From assembly GCF_014349235.1 (NCBI RefSeq), contig NZ_JACSOH010000002.1, positions 1 through 64,000 on the forward strand: a stretch of 64,000 nt of DNA, in the 5' to 3' direction. The notes under the pieces were generated by a model, which saw nothing but the letters and a program-made list of their open reading frames with translations, was not told the origin of the DNA and did no database searches. The stretch comes from Cytophaga sp. FL35. Its GTDB lineage: Bacteria > Bacteroidota > Bacteroidia > Flavobacteriales > Flavobacteriaceae. Below, one piece after another: positions 17,487-26,720 of this stretch. The first letter of the stretch is position 1. The number at the start of each line of letters is the position of its first letter. A program made the position numbers and the translations under genes.

Positions 17487-18398
17487 ATGAAGGAATATAC
17501 CATAACGGTTGAAAGAACCAATAATCCCAAGATACTCAAGTTTGAAACCAATCACTTGTTAACGAAGGGGAAAAACTACGAGTTCAAAAATATAGACGAT
17601 GCCAAAAACTCTCCTTTGGCACAGCAACTTTTTTACCTTCCTTTCATTAAAACAGTTTATATCTCAGGCAATTTTATTGGTCTTGAGCGATATGATATAG
17701 TGGAGTGGGATGATGTAAAAGGGGAAGTAGCCCAACAGTTGGTAGAATATTTAAATGCGGGCGAACCTATTGTAAATGATGATGAAGACGGACAAAAGGA
17801 AGTATATACGGTATATGCCGAGGTAACCCCTAATCCGTCCGTAATGAAATTTGTTGCCAACAAGAGGATTGTTCCCGGAATTTTTGAGTTCAAGAATATT
17901 GATGAGGCAAAAGATTCCGGTTTGGCCAAAAAACTTTTTCAATTTCCGTTTATCAAAGAAGTATTTTTTGACCTCAACTACGTTTCCATTACTAAATATG
18001 ATGTTGCGGAATGGGAAGATATTACCATGGAACTACGGGAGCTTATCCGCAATTATTTGACCGATGGTAACGAAGTGGTTTCCGTTGGGGCCGAAGCAGC
18101 TTCCAAACCTGGTGTTTCACCCAACAAGGAGAAAAGTAATACACCTACGGATTTGGACGATACCTCGCAGGAAATTGTAGATATCCTTGAAGAATATGTA
18201 AAGCCGGCAGTTGCCAGCGACGGAGGAAATATTTTGTTTCAATCCTATGAAGAGGATAGCAAGACCGTAAACGTAATCTTGCAAGGTGCCTGCAGCGGTT
18301 GTCCCTCATCAACCTTTACTCTAAAGAACGGAATTGAAACCATGCTTAAAAACATGATGGGCGATAAAATTAACGAGGTAGTGGCCATCAACGGTTAA
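17487..18398 (+). CDS. Nfu/NifU-type iron-sulfur scaffold with duplicated N domain
   Basis: A 303-aa cytosolic protein. Two Nfu N-terminal domains lie in tandem (about 1-95 and 107-195) with matching cores: EFKNIDDAKNSPLAQQLFYLPFIK versus the EFKNIDEAKDSGLAKKLFQFPFIK region. A linker (about 196-225) leads to a NifU C-terminal domain (about 226-303) with the cluster-binding CSGCPSS (CxxC). Nfu proteins carry 4Fe-4S clusters to target enzymes. The family normally has one N domain; a two-N form is seen in Bacteroidota. It is followed by a hairpin and the dodecin gene. Confidence 0.93.
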   Translation: MKEYTITVERTNNPKILKFETNHLLTKGKNYEFKNIDDAKNSPLAQQLFYLPFIKTVYISGNFIGLERYDIVEWDDVKGEVAQQLVEYLNAGEPIVNDDEDGQKEVYTVYAEVTPNPSVMKFVANKRIVPGIFEFKNIDEAKDSGLAKKLFQFPFIKEVFFDLNYVSITKYDVAEWEDITMELRELIRNYLTDGNEVVSVGAEAASKPGVSPNKEKSNTPTDLDDTSQEIVDILEEYVKPAVASDGGNILFQSYEEDSKTVNVILQGACSGCPSSTFTLKNGIETMLKNMMGDKINEVVAING

Positions 18399-18422
18399 TG
18401 CGTTCATTTTTAACGCATTTCA
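18397..18422 (+). terminator. Hairpin after the Nfu-type gene
   Basis: AATGCGTT (18397-18404) pairs with AACGCATT (18412-18419) around cattttt. Only a short T run follows, so termination may be partial; the hairpin overlaps the stop codon. Confidence 0.4.
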
Positions 18423-18477
18423 ATTAATTTTCACTGTCTTAATGCGTATCTTTTAGGAAATCTAAAAATTTATAACC

Positions 18478-18678
18478 ATGGCAGTTTTAAAAGTTATTGA
18501 AGTATTGGCCAATTCTGATAAGAGTTGGGAAGATGCCGCCCACAATGCGGTAGCACAAGCGTCAAAATCGGTAAAGAATATTCGGTCGGTTTATATCAAC
18601 GAGCAAAGTGCCACAGTAAAAGATGGCAAAATGGATAATTACCGCGTAAACGTTAAGATTACCTTTGAAGTAAAATAA
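18478..18678 (+). CDS. Dodecin family flavin-storage protein
   Basis: A 66-aa protein with the dodecin pattern: [20 protein letters not shown], then [17 protein letters not shown], and the C-terminal strand [13 protein letters not shown]. Dodecins form hollow 12-mers that bind flavins or CoA and buffer free flavin in the cytosol. The Trp in SWEDA fits the flavin-stacking position. Length is normal (about 65-70 aa). A TATCTTTT box, one base off consensus, lies about 24 nt before the ATG. A strong terminator follows. Confidence 0.93.
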   Translation: MAVLKVIEVLANSDKSWEDAAHNAVAQASKSVKNIRSVYINEQSATVKDGKMDNYRVNVKITFEVK

Positions 18679-18697
18679 AAACTATTGAAATATTGAT

Positions 18698-18727
18698 GAG
18701 CGCCCCTTATGGGGCGTTCTTTTTTTA
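18698..18727 (+). terminator. Terminator of the dodecin gene
   Basis: CGCCCC (18701-18706) pairs with GGGGCG (18711-18716), loop ttat, with A-T and G-T extensions and then a run of T. This hairpin lies inside an upstream in-frame extension of the next gene and argues for that gene's later start. Confidence 0.85.
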
Positions 18728-18740
18728 CACCCTTTTTTAT

Positions 18741-20774
18741 ATGCCCCAAAAATTCACGAACGAGCTCATTCACGAAAGTAGCCCTTATTTATTGCAGCAC
18801 GCCCATAATCCTGTAGAATGGGTGGCTTGGAACGACGATACCCTAAAAAGGGCGCAGCAAGAAAACAAACCATTACTTATCAGCATAGGCTATGCCGCCT
18901 GCCATTGGTGCCATGTAATGGAGCATGAGTGTTTTGAAGATGTTGAAGTGGCCAAAGTAATGAACGAGCATTTTGTAAACATAAAAATAGACCGTGAAGA
19001 ACGGCCTGATGTGGACCATATCTACATGGATGCCTTGCAAATGATGACCGGCAGTGGTGGCTGGCCCTTGAACATTGTGGCATTACCGGACGGGAGACCC
19101 TTTTGGGGAGCCACTTATGTGCAAAAAGATAACTGGAAAAAGGTCTTGTTACAATTGTCCGATTTACATAGAAAAGAACCCCAACAGGTTTTGGACTACG
19201 CGCGTAAAATGGAGGAAGGAATCCAGGCCATTAACCTAGTAGAACTAAGCCAAAATAGTGACCTTATTAATTTAGAGAATATAGAGAATGCCGTACGAAC
19301 TTGGTCACAACATTTTGATGAAGAAATGGGTGGTTACAAAAGAGCCCCTAAATTTATGATGCCCGTCAACCTCAACTTTTTATTGCATTACGCAGTAAAA
19401 AGAAAAAGTCAAAAGGTACTGGAATATGTTAACACCAGTCTAACCAAAATGGCCTGGGGCGGTATTTTTGACCATGTAGGTGGCGGATTTTCCAGATACT
19501 CCGTGGATGCCAAATGGCATGTGCCGCATTTTGAAAAAATGCTGTATGACAATGGTCTACTGGTTTCTTTATATGCCCAGGCCTACGCCCAAACAGGTAA
19601 AAAGTTGTACATGGAGACAGTGGAAAAAACCATCGATTTTGTCAAAACGGAACTGATGCATGTAGAAGGTGGATTTTATTCTTCGTTGGATGCCGATAGT
19701 TTAAACGACAATAACAAACTTGAGGAAGGTGCTTTTTATGTTTGGAAGGAAATTAATCTAAGATTTTTATTAAAGGAAAACTTCGAGATTTTTGCTTCCT
19801 ATTTCAATGTGAACGATTATGGATATTGGGAACATGGCAACTACGTACTCATCAGAAACACTGATACATCAGAAATTGCAAAGCTGTTCAACAAGCCAGA
19901 AGCAGAGATAGAGCAAATAATTACTGAATCCCTAGAAATTTTAAAAACCGAGCGAACCAAAAGACATCGTCCAAGACTTGATGATAAGATCCTGACCTCT
20001 TGGAACGGACTTATGCTAAAGGGTCTGGTAGATGCCCATAGATATTTGGAGAAAAAGGATTATCTGACCTTAGCCAAAAAAAATGCGCAGTTTATAGAAA
20101 ATAATCTTACCAAAGAAGATGGCGGACTCTACCATAACCATAAAAATGGAAAGAGCACCATTAATGGTTATTTAGAAGACTATGCCACCATTATTGAGGC
20201 TTACATAGGACTGTATGAAATTACATTTGAAGAAAAGTGGTTATTACGCTCCAAAAAGCTGGCAGACTACGTTCTGGAAAATTTTATGGACGATAAAAGC
20301 GGAATGCTCTTTTTCACCTCCGCTAAGGATTGTTTTGTAATCCGAAGAACAGTGGAAACCAATGACAATGTTATACCGGCATCCAACTCTATCATGGCCG
20401 TGAATTTCTTTAAATTATCCCGTTTTTTCTCTCAGGATAATTATGAAAAAATAGCCCTGCAGCAATTAAAAAACATCCAGGAAAATTTAGAAAAAAATGC
20501 CCAAAACCATGCGAATTGGATGCAATTAGCACTTTACTCTAATCTGCCATTCTTTGAATGTGCCATTGTAGGACCGGAAGTGGAAACGAAGGCGCAAGAA
20601 GTACGAAAGGCCTACCTTCCCAATACTATTTTTGCAGGTACTCAAGAACAGTCTTCTTTAAGCATTTTACGAAATAGATCCACCAAAGACACAACTTCCT
20701 TTTTTGTCTGTGAAAAGGGAGCATGTAAGCTCCCTGTAACCCAATCAAACGAAGTTTTGACCCAATTGATGTAG
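18741..20774 (+). CDS. DUF255 thioredoxin-fold protein (YyaL/spermatogenesis-associated 20-like)
   Basis: A 677-aa cytosolic protein. The N-terminal thioredoxin-like domain (about 1-165) has [16 protein letters not shown] with the CHWCH motif, and [12 protein letters not shown] long alpha/alpha-barrel related to six-hairpin glycosidases follows (about 180-640). The biochemical role of this widespread family is not established. The frame opens at 18693, but that would start inside the dodecin terminator, so I place the start at the ATG at 18741 ([12 protein letters not shown]), matching the conserved beginning [19 protein letters not shown]. Confidence 0.88.
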   Translation: MPQKFTNELIHESSPYLLQHAHNPVEWVAWNDDTLKRAQQENKPLLISIGYAACHWCHVMEHECFEDVEVAKVMNEHFVNIKIDREERPDVDHIYMDALQMMTGSGGWPLNIVALPDGRPFWGATYVQKDNWKKVLLQLSDLHRKEPQQVLDYARKMEEGIQAINLVELSQNSDLINLENIENAVRTWSQHFDEEMGGYKRAPKFMMPVNLNFLLHYAVKRKSQKVLEYVNTSLTKMAWGGIFDHVGGGFSRYSVDAKWHVPHFEKMLYDNGLLVSLYAQAYAQTGKKLYMETVEKTIDFVKTELMHVEGGFYSSLDADSLNDNNKLEEGAFYVWKEINLRFLLKENFEIFASYFNVNDYGYWEHGNYVLIRNTDTSEIAKLFNKPEAEIEQIITESLEILKTERTKRHRPRLDDKILTSWNGLMLKGLVDAHRYLEKKDYLTLAKKNAQFIENNLTKEDGGLYHNHKNGKSTINGYLEDYATIIEAYIGLYEITFEEKWLLRSKKLADYVLENFMDDKSGMLFFTSAKDCFVIRRTVETNDNVIPASNSIMAVNFFKLSRFFSQDNYEKIALQQLKNIQENLEKNAQNHANWMQLALYSNLPFFECAIVGPEVETKAQEVRKAYLPNTIFAGTQEQSSLSILRNRSTKDTTSFFVCEKGACKLPVTQSNEVLTQLM

Positions 20775-20859
20775 GAAGTCTGCATTAACAATAGTTTAAA
20801 GAAAGTTGTTTGATAGGAAAGCAGATGTTTTGTAGGTTGCCGGCTTTAAAAAAAGTACC

Positions 20860-21711
20860 ATGAAAGAATTCACCAATTTGGAAGAACACATTGAAAAGGC
20901 AATTGATTTTGCCTGGAAAATATTACCTAACCTTATCCTTGCACTTATCATTCTTGTTGTAGGATTGTACATTATACGATTCTTAAACAAGTTGGTCAGA
21001 AAGTTCTTTGAAAGAAAGGATTACGACCTTGCTTTAGAAAGCTTTTTGCAAAGCTTTATCAATATTGCACTCAAAGTGGTACTTTTTGTAGTGGTAGTTA
21101 CTCAATTGGGAGTACAATCCTCCTCATTGGTGGCCATGATCGGGGCCGCAGGTTTGGCCATTGGTCTAGCTTTACAGGGTTCCTTATCCAATTTTGCAGG
21201 AGGCGTGCTTATACTTTTATTTAAACCGTTTAAAGTGGGTGATTGGATTTCCGCGCAAGGGGTGGATGGTTCCGTTAAGGAAATTAGTATATTTTACACC
21301 AAGTTGAACACCTTTGGAAATCAGGTGGCCGTAATCCCTAACGGACAACTTTCCAATAACAATGTTATAAATTATAACGCCATGCCTACAAGAAGGGACA
21401 ACATTAAGGTAGGAATTGGCTACAGCTCCAACATTAAGCAGGCAAAAGATATTATGTTACAAATATGTGCCGAAAACGAGAATATTTTAAAGGAGCCAGC
21501 ACCGGAAGTGTATGTGGATGCCCTAGGGGATAGCTCCGTAAATTTGAGCTTGCGCTTTTGGGCCGAAAATAGTGTCTTCTGGGCCGCTCACTTTCATGTA
21601 ATGGAAGAAGTAAAAAGACGATTTGATGGTGCCGGCATTGAAATTCCTTTCCCTCAAAGAGTAGTACATAGCCTACCCCAACAGACGAGAGCTAAAGAAG
21701 AAAAAAGTTAA
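20860..21711 (+). CDS. Small-conductance mechanosensitive channel, MscS family
   Basis: A 283-aa inner membrane channel. Three helices lie at about 24-45, 65-87 and 92-118; the pore-lining third has the typical Gly/Ala pattern GAAGLAIGLALQGSLSNFAGG. A cytosolic beta domain (about 125-180, FKVGDWI) and an alpha/beta vestibule domain (to about 265) follow. MscS channels open under membrane tension and release solutes during hypo-osmotic shock. Length equals the small MscS type. Single-gene unit with its own terminator. Confidence 0.93.
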   Translation: MKEFTNLEEHIEKAIDFAWKILPNLILALIILVVGLYIIRFLNKLVRKFFERKDYDLALESFLQSFINIALKVVLFVVVVTQLGVQSSSLVAMIGAAGLAIGLALQGSLSNFAGGVLILLFKPFKVGDWISAQGVDGSVKEISIFYTKLNTFGNQVAVIPNGQLSNNNVINYNAMPTRRDNIKVGIGYSSNIKQAKDIMLQICAENENILKEPAPEVYVDALGDSSVNLSLRFWAENSVFWAAHFHVMEEVKRRFDGAGIEIPFPQRVVHSLPQQTRAKEEKS

Positions 21712-21740
21712 TCATTAGTTACTTTTTAAAGAAATGTATA

Positions 21741-21775
21741 GAGGTTAGCATTTGAAGTGCTAACCTCTTGTTTTT
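21741..21775 (+). terminator. Terminator of the mscS-like gene
   Basis: A perfect 10-bp stem, GAGGTTAGCA (21741-21750) with TGCTAACCTC (21758-21767), loop tttgaag, then ttgttttt. One of the strongest hairpins in the window. Confidence 0.88.
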
Positions 21776-21821
21776 CATAGCATTATTCAGTACCTTAAGT
21801 ATCTAGTTTAAAATAAAAGCT

Positions 21822-22529
21822 ATGAAAAATCTATTTTACCTGATTTTCTTTTGCACCATACCTATGATTTCGCAAACCATAGGAAATGGCGATGGAATAT
21901 CTACTGATATACAGGCCGGAATTGTTATGCGAGAAGTGGACATTCAAGGATCGCCCTACTTAAATGAGGTATACAAGAAAGGAGAAACAATTATTAACGG
22001 TAAATCAAGAACATCTGCGCTGATGAGATACGACGCCTACCACGATGCGGTAGAGATTCTTGATGAAAACCGTAAAGCACGAAAGTTGCTACGACGTCCT
22101 AGTATTAAGGCTGTTTTTGATGGAAAAACTTACGAGGTACTCGAATACAAAGAGCGCAAGCAGGTTAAAATGGGTTATTTCAATTCGTTGAACCAAGGCC
22201 ACACCCAGCTCTTATTCAAGCCTAAGAAAAAATTTGTTCAGGCCGAAAAGCCTGAAAATGGTTATGACGATTACGACCCTCCTGTATACAAAGATATCTC
22301 GGCTTATTTTATAAGGAAAGGAGATCAATCGGCAACAATGATTAAACTAAATAAGAAAGGCCTGTTGAAGGCTCTCAATGACCAAGAGGCCTTACTTAAA
22401 AAGTTTATCAAAAAACATTCGCTAGACCTCAAAAAAGAAACCCATGCCATCAGGCTAATTCAATACTATAATTCAATTAATAAGACTACAGAAAGATTGA
22501 TTGATTTAAATTCTACTGCTACAGGATAA
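21822..22529 (+). CDS. Hypothetical secreted protein (paralogue A)
   Basis: A 235-aa protein with a signal peptide (1-18, ending ISQ) and no membrane helix after it. I do not recognise a named family. A central segment (about 60-120) has SALMRYDAYHDAVEILDEN, LLRRPSIKA, FDGKTYEVLEY and MGYFNSL. The C-terminal part is Lys-rich with a long helix (KALNDQEALLKKFIKKHSLDLKKE). The next gene encodes a protein with the same order of motifs, so the two arose by tandem duplication. Probably periplasmic or outer-surface; function unknown. Confidence 0.75.
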   Translation: MKNLFYLIFFCTIPMISQTIGNGDGISTDIQAGIVMREVDIQGSPYLNEVYKKGETIINGKSRTSALMRYDAYHDAVEILDENRKARKLLRRPSIKAVFDGKTYEVLEYKERKQVKMGYFNSLNQGHTQLLFKPKKKFVQAEKPENGYDDYDPPVYKDISAYFIRKGDQSATMIKLNKKGLLKALNDQEALLKKFIKKHSLDLKKETHAIRLIQYYNSINKTTERLIDLNSTATG

Positions 22530-22619
22530 AAAATGTAGTAAAATTCTTATTATGGAATGATTTTTGAGCCTTATTTTCAGAATCCCCCGCAACATAATAC
22601 AAACTTAAAATTTACTTTT

Positions 22620-23351
22620 ATGAAAAATGCTTTGTTGCTTTTGATTCTTCCTTTTGCGGGATTCTCCCAAAGTGGTTCCCTAATGTCATCTTCTATGCAA
22701 AAATCAGGATTTAATTATCCTTTCTTTATGAACGAAACAAAAGAAATAACTTACGTGAATGAAGGCTCTCCTTATGAATCGGAAGAATTTAATAATGGAA
22801 ATCTAAACTTTAACGGTAAAGAAATTCTAGTTGCACCAATGAGGTTTAATTCTATAAAACAAGTTATAGAGTTCAAGGATGAAAATAGCACCGTTCGAGA
22901 AGTTCTTAGAAGACCTGAGTTTAGTGCCACCTTTAATGGTAAAACCTATAAAATTTTCGAATTTGAATTACCCAATAACCAAACTCAATTAGGGTATTTC
23001 AACCCTCTATTCATAGGAAACCATATTTCTTTTTTACTCAAACCTGGAAAATATCAGACCATTAGTGCTCCTTCGAGCCATACCGCATACGGAAGTTCTA
23101 CAAAAGTAGCAATCGCAAATTATATTGAGAATTCTTCCTATTATATTAAGCATGACAAAGCCCTTGCACAGCCAATAGAGTTAAATAAAAGCAACATATT
23201 AAGGGTACTAAGCGACAAATTCATTGAGGTTTCAAACTTTATGAACACCAACAACCTCAACTTAAAAAAAGAGGCTGATGTTATTCGCTTGTTAAGCTAT
23301 TATGATTCTTTAAAATCGATAAAACCGATTGCGAAACAGGGTAAAGGTTAA
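22620..23351 (+). CDS. Hypothetical secreted protein (paralogue B)
   Basis: A 243-aa protein with a signal peptide (1-17, ending GFSQ). Shares with its upstream neighbour the motifs APMRFNSIKQVIEFKDEN, VLRRPEFSATF, NGKTYKIFEFEL, LGYFNPL and, near the end, NLKKEADVIRLLSYYDS. The frame opens at 22557, but the ATG at 22620 begins a proper signal peptide, so I use it. The 90-bp gap to paralogue A and the same strand suggest one transcript. No function can be assigned. Confidence 0.75.
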   Translation: MKNALLLLILPFAGFSQSGSLMSSSMQKSGFNYPFFMNETKEITYVNEGSPYESEEFNNGNLNFNGKEILVAPMRFNSIKQVIEFKDENSTVREVLRRPEFSATFNGKTYKIFEFELPNNQTQLGYFNPLFIGNHISFLLKPGKYQTISAPSSHTAYGSSTKVAIANYIENSSYYIKHDKALAQPIELNKSNILRVLSDKFIEVSNFMNTNNLNLKKEADVIRLLSYYDSLKSIKPIAKQGKG

Positions 23352-23389
23352 AACTAAAAGCCTCTCATTTTCCAAAAAATTGACAAAGG

Positions 23390-24064
23390 CTATTTTTTCT
23401 TTTGCTGAAGTATAAAGTCCTTTAGATAGTAAGGTTCAAAATAAGCTACATCTTCGAACTCAGAAGATTTATATTTTTCGTACGCCAAGTGGGCCATTTG
23501 GCTAGAAGAAGGAACCACCCCTTCATCAAAAGAGATATGGTCGTGACATAATACTTCCTTACATTTTTCAGCTCCTGAGCCCAATAAGAGCACCTTCCCT
23601 TTTTGCCAAAACACTTCGAAAGAGGATTCAGAGACAATCTCAGCACGAGTATCCCTAACCTGTTTCAAGTCTTTATCAAAAACTGCAGAATACACCTCCA
23701 TTCTACGGGCATCTAAAAGGGGAATGACAAAGTCTACATCCGAATCTTTTGCCTGAAATGTCATACTTTTAAGCGTTGCTACAGAAATTAGCGGACAATC
23801 AAGCGAAAAACAAAGTCCCTTTGCTGCAGAAACCCCGATTCTCAATCCCGTATAAGAACCAGGCCCTTTGCTTACGGCTACGGCATCCAAATCGTTCAGA
23901 GAAAGCCCTGCTTCCTTTACTACCTCATCTATGAAAACATGTAATTGTTCCGAATGGGAATAGTTAGGGGTGTCATGCTCTTTAAGAGCAAGTAATTCTC
24001 CATTTTTGGCAATACTGACCGAACAGTTGGTCGTTGCCGTTTCCAAGTTTAAAATCAATGCCAT
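23390..24064 (-). CDS. tsaB: tRNA threonylcarbamoyladenosine biosynthesis protein TsaB
   Basis: A 224-aa member of the ASKHA fold that dimerises with TsaD to make t6A37 in ANN-decoding tRNAs. The N-terminal LILNLETATTNCSVSI, the ISVAKGPGSYTGLRIG-type segment (here AVSKGPGSYTGLRIGVSAAKG, about 68-88) and PLLDARRMEVYSAVF (about 110-124) are all typical. I chose the ATG at 24064; the frame extends 14 residues more, but a perfect TAnnTTTG box covers that stretch. With that box only 6 nt before the ATG the transcript may be leaderless. Confidence 0.94.
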   Translation of the reverse strand: MALILNLETATTNCSVSIAKNGELLALKEHDTPNYSHSEQLHVFIDEVVKEAGLSLNDLDAVAVSKGPGSYTGLRIGVSAAKGLCFSLDCPLISVATLKSMTFQAKDSDVDFVIPLLDARRMEVYSAVFDKDLKQVRDTRAEIVSESSFEVFWQKGKVLLLGSGAEKCKEVLCHDHISFDEGVVPSSSQMAHLAYEKYKSSEFEDVAYFEPYYLKDFILQQKKK

Positions 24065-24070
24065 AGGGCG

Positions 24071-24078
24071 CAAATATA
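24071..24078 (-). promoter_or_regulatory. -7 box of tsaB, very close to the start codon
   Basis: Minus strand reads TATATTTG, a perfect TAnnTTTG, with only six bases (cgccct) before the ATG. Transcription would start at or next to the start codon. Confidence 0.5.
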
Positions 24079-24090
24079 CCTTTAATCCAC

Positions 24091-24123
24091 AAAAAAACCT
24101 TCCCAAGTTATCCTTGGGAAGGT
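24091..24123 (-). terminator. Terminator of the efflux operon
   Basis: A perfect 10-bp stem (CCTTCCCAAG at 24098-24107 with CTTGGGAAGG at 24113-24122) is followed on the minus strand by a run of seven T. It lies between the TolC-family gene and tsaB. Confidence 0.88.
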
Positions 24124-24145
24124 CTAATATATTATTTCTTATAAT

Positions 24146-25498
24146 CTATTCCAGTTCTAAAGGCAATCCAAAATAAAACTCCAAAACCTTGATTCTAAAA
24201 ATATAGTCGTATTTGGTACGTACCAAATCTGCCGCAGCATTGTCTACCCGACTTTGTGCCTGGCTAAAATCAAAGGCATTCATCAAGCCAACTTCATATC
24301 TTTCCTTTGAATAGTCATAGGCAAGTTGTCTTGCTTCCAAGGTTTTTTGGGCCGCCTGGTAAGCTTTTGCAAAACTTTTCACATCCACGTAGGCCTGATT
24401 AATATCCGTTTCCAAATTCAACTTATCCTGCTCTAATTGAAGTTCTGCCTTTTTCACATTGATTTCAGACCTTTTAATGCTGTTTCTTGTACTAAATCCA
24501 TTGAATATAGGAATGTTCAATTGGGCACCGTAAGAGATACCGTCATTGATCCACAATTGATTGGTGAAACTTTCTGCAGGTACAAAAGTGCCGGTACTAC
24601 CATCAAACCCATCCTGATCGGAGTATCGGGTATTGTAATTAAAAAAGGCGGCCAAAGTTGGGTACAACGCCCCTTTACTTAATTTCAGGTCTTCTTTTGC
24701 CAGTAAAATATTGGACTCGGAAAATTTAATATCATTTCTAAAGGTGAGGGCCTCTGCAAAAATTTCCTTCGCAGAACTATTTAGTATATCAGAAGGAGGC
24801 ACCTCATAGTCCACGTCCGCTATATCAAAGTTTTCATAATCCGTAATCTGTAATAATTGTGCCAGCCCAATCCTCGAAATAAGCACCAAATTCTCCGTGT
24901 TCACGATTTGCTGCTCCAAACCGGCAGCGGTTGCTTCAATTTCCAACAAATCGCCCTGTGGCAGAACTCCTGCATCTACCAGTTCCTTGGTCCTTTTCAA
25001 ATCCTGCTCCGTTACTGACAATTGCGCGTTCAATACTTTGAGCGTCTCCTTGTTCGATAGAATTTGAAGATAGGAATTGGCCACATTAAGACGAATATCA
25101 TCCTTTAAATCATCCAATCGATATTGATTGGCCACCTCGTTCATTTTGGCCCTATTTAGTCGGTTTATATTACGTAAACCATCAAAAAGTGTCAATGAAG
25201 AAGTTACTCCACCATTGGCCGTCAAGATAGTTGTTGTTACAGGCTGATTGGTGGTGGGATCAAAAGAAAGACCTGTGTTCCCTGACAGGCTCATGGAACT
25301 ATTGACATTTGGAAGCAAACCGCCTACGGCATCAGAATAATCTATTTGGGCATTCTCCAAATCCAGTTCAAACTGTTCAATACTAATATTATGTTCAACA
25401 GCGTATGCTACGCACTCTTCCAAAGTCCACTTCTTATTCTGGGCAGATAAACTTCCTACGGCACAGAGGACTAATAAAACTATAAGTTTTAGGTTCAT
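24146..25498 (-). CDS. TolC-family outer membrane efflux protein
   Basis: A 450-aa protein with a signal peptide (1-19, SLSAQ), the start WTLEECVAYAVEHNISIEQ typical of Bacteroidota TolC proteins, and two long helical repeats (about 25-225 and 245-440) that form the periplasmic tunnel. The C-terminal strand LEFYFGLPLELE is typical. It provides the outer membrane exit for the MacAB-like pump encoded in the same operon, 33 bp downstream of the adaptor gene, and is the last gene before a strong terminator. Confidence 0.93.
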   Translation of the reverse strand: MNLKLIVLLVLCAVGSLSAQNKKWTLEECVAYAVEHNISIEQFELDLENAQIDYSDAVGGLLPNVNSSMSLSGNTGLSFDPTTNQPVTTTILTANGGVTSSLTLFDGLRNINRLNRAKMNEVANQYRLDDLKDDIRLNVANSYLQILSNKETLKVLNAQLSVTEQDLKRTKELVDAGVLPQGDLLEIEATAAGLEQQIVNTENLVLISRIGLAQLLQITDYENFDIADVDYEVPPSDILNSSAKEIFAEALTFRNDIKFSESNILLAKEDLKLSKGALYPTLAAFFNYNTRYSDQDGFDGSTGTFVPAESFTNQLWINDGISYGAQLNIPIFNGFSTRNSIKRSEINVKKAELQLEQDKLNLETDINQAYVDVKSFAKAYQAAQKTLEARQLAYDYSKERYEVGLMNAFDFSQAQSRVDNAAADLVRTKYDYIFRIKVLEFYFGLPLELE

Positions 25499-25531
25499 TT
25501 TTCGTTTTTTTGATTATGATTGATGATTGAT

Positions 25532-26662
25532 TTATTCGCCTTCCCCTGTTTCGTCTTCTCCTCTTTTAATAGGCTCGGTTTTGTTCCAGACCTTTACATT
25601 GTCGGATTCCGATAGTCCGGAAACGATTTCAACATTCACCCCATCTGAAATTCCTGTTTCAATATCACGACGTTCAAAATTCTGTTTCCCTGTAGACACT
25701 TCCACATAAGGCTTGTCCGTTTTACTATCAAATTGCAATAAGGCTTCAGGTATGACCAAAATATCTTCTTTCTTCTCCAAAATCAAGGAGGCGTTGGCAC
25801 TGTAGCCGGCCCTAATAAAGATATCATCTTGGGTCTCCACATCACCCTCAATTTTAAACTGGACAGCTCCGGTTTCTTCAATTCCTTTAGGCGCAATAAA
25901 GCGTAATTTGGCATCCAATTCCTTTCCTTCAACAGCTCCAAGACTTATCTTAAGGGGTGTACCTACCTCTAATTTGGCCACCTCGCCCTCGTCTACCTTA
26001 CCTTCAAAAATCATTTTCCCAAGATCGGCAATGGTAGCAATGGTAGTACCATCGTTGAAATTATTACTTTGAATTACCTGATCACCCTCCTCCACGGGAA
26101 TTTCCAGAATAGTTCCATCTACAGTAGCCCTAATATTGGTATTGGCACTAGAGGAGCCACCGGCCGATCCCAAACGGATAATCTGATAGTCTGCCTTGGC
26201 GTTTTCCAATTCCTGTACCGCTTGATCGTACTGCAGCTTTAAATTATTGAAATCCTGACTTGAAATAACCCCTTTATCAAAGAGGGATTTATTACGATCG
26301 TATTCAATCTTGGTATTGTTCAGAGCCAATTCCGCATTTCTAACCCTTCCCTTTGCCTGGTTCATAGATTGCTCATTGGGCACCACCTTAATAGTTGCGA
26401 TAAGGTCTCCGGATTTTACCTTTTGCCCTTCCTCCAACATTATTTTTTGGATGATTCCAGAAATTTGAGGTTTAATTTCCACCTCATCCTCGGGTATTAC
26501 TTTCCCCGTGGCAACGGTTTTCTTTTCAATGCTAGAAATAAAAGGTTGTTGGGTCTCATAAGTAATGGCCTCCTTACTATTGGATTTGATAAAAAAAGCA
26601 GCGGCCCAAAGTGCGCCCAAAACGAGGACTCCAATTAAAATATACTTTACGATCTTATTCAT
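25532..26662 (-). CDS. Membrane-fusion (MacA/HlyD-type) efflux adaptor, copy 1
   Basis: A 376-aa periplasmic adaptor with an N-terminal membrane anchor (about 5-25). The first lipoyl half has GKVIPEDEVEIKPQISGIIQ (about 53-72), followed by a helical hairpin (about 100-160), the second lipoyl half (ATVDGTILEIPVEEGDQV), a beta-barrel and a C-terminal membrane-proximal domain. It bridges the ABC permeases and the TolC protein. It closely resembles the adaptor at 30017; both end in a QNF-R-DIxxGISDG pattern, so one is a duplicate of the other. Confidence 0.93.
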   Translation of the reverse strand: MNKIVKYILIGVLVLGALWAAAFFIKSNSKEAITYETQQPFISSIEKKTVATGKVIPEDEVEIKPQISGIIQKIMLEEGQKVKSGDLIATIKVVPNEQSMNQAKGRVRNAELALNNTKIEYDRNKSLFDKGVISSQDFNNLKLQYDQAVQELENAKADYQIIRLGSAGGSSSANTNIRATVDGTILEIPVEEGDQVIQSNNFNDGTTIATIADLGKMIFEGKVDEGEVAKLEVGTPLKISLGAVEGKELDAKLRFIAPKGIEETGAVQFKIEGDVETQDDIFIRAGYSANASLILEKKEDILVIPEALLQFDSKTDKPYVEVSTGKQNFERRDIETGISDGVNVEIVSGLSESDNVKVWNKTEPIKRGEDETGEGE

Positions 26663-26720
26663 TTCTAAGTTGTGTTTGTCTATTGGTATAGTTGTTTTTG
26701 TTTTTGTTACTTAAAAGCTC

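Noticed and set aside
18693-18740. Longer start for the DUF255 protein ([12 protein letters not shown]...)
   Set aside because: These bases form the dodecin terminator hairpin, and the conserved protein start lies at 18741.
20796-20990. Minus-strand 64-aa frame overlapping the mscS start
   Set aside because: Overlaps a well-supported channel gene and has no domain or promoter.
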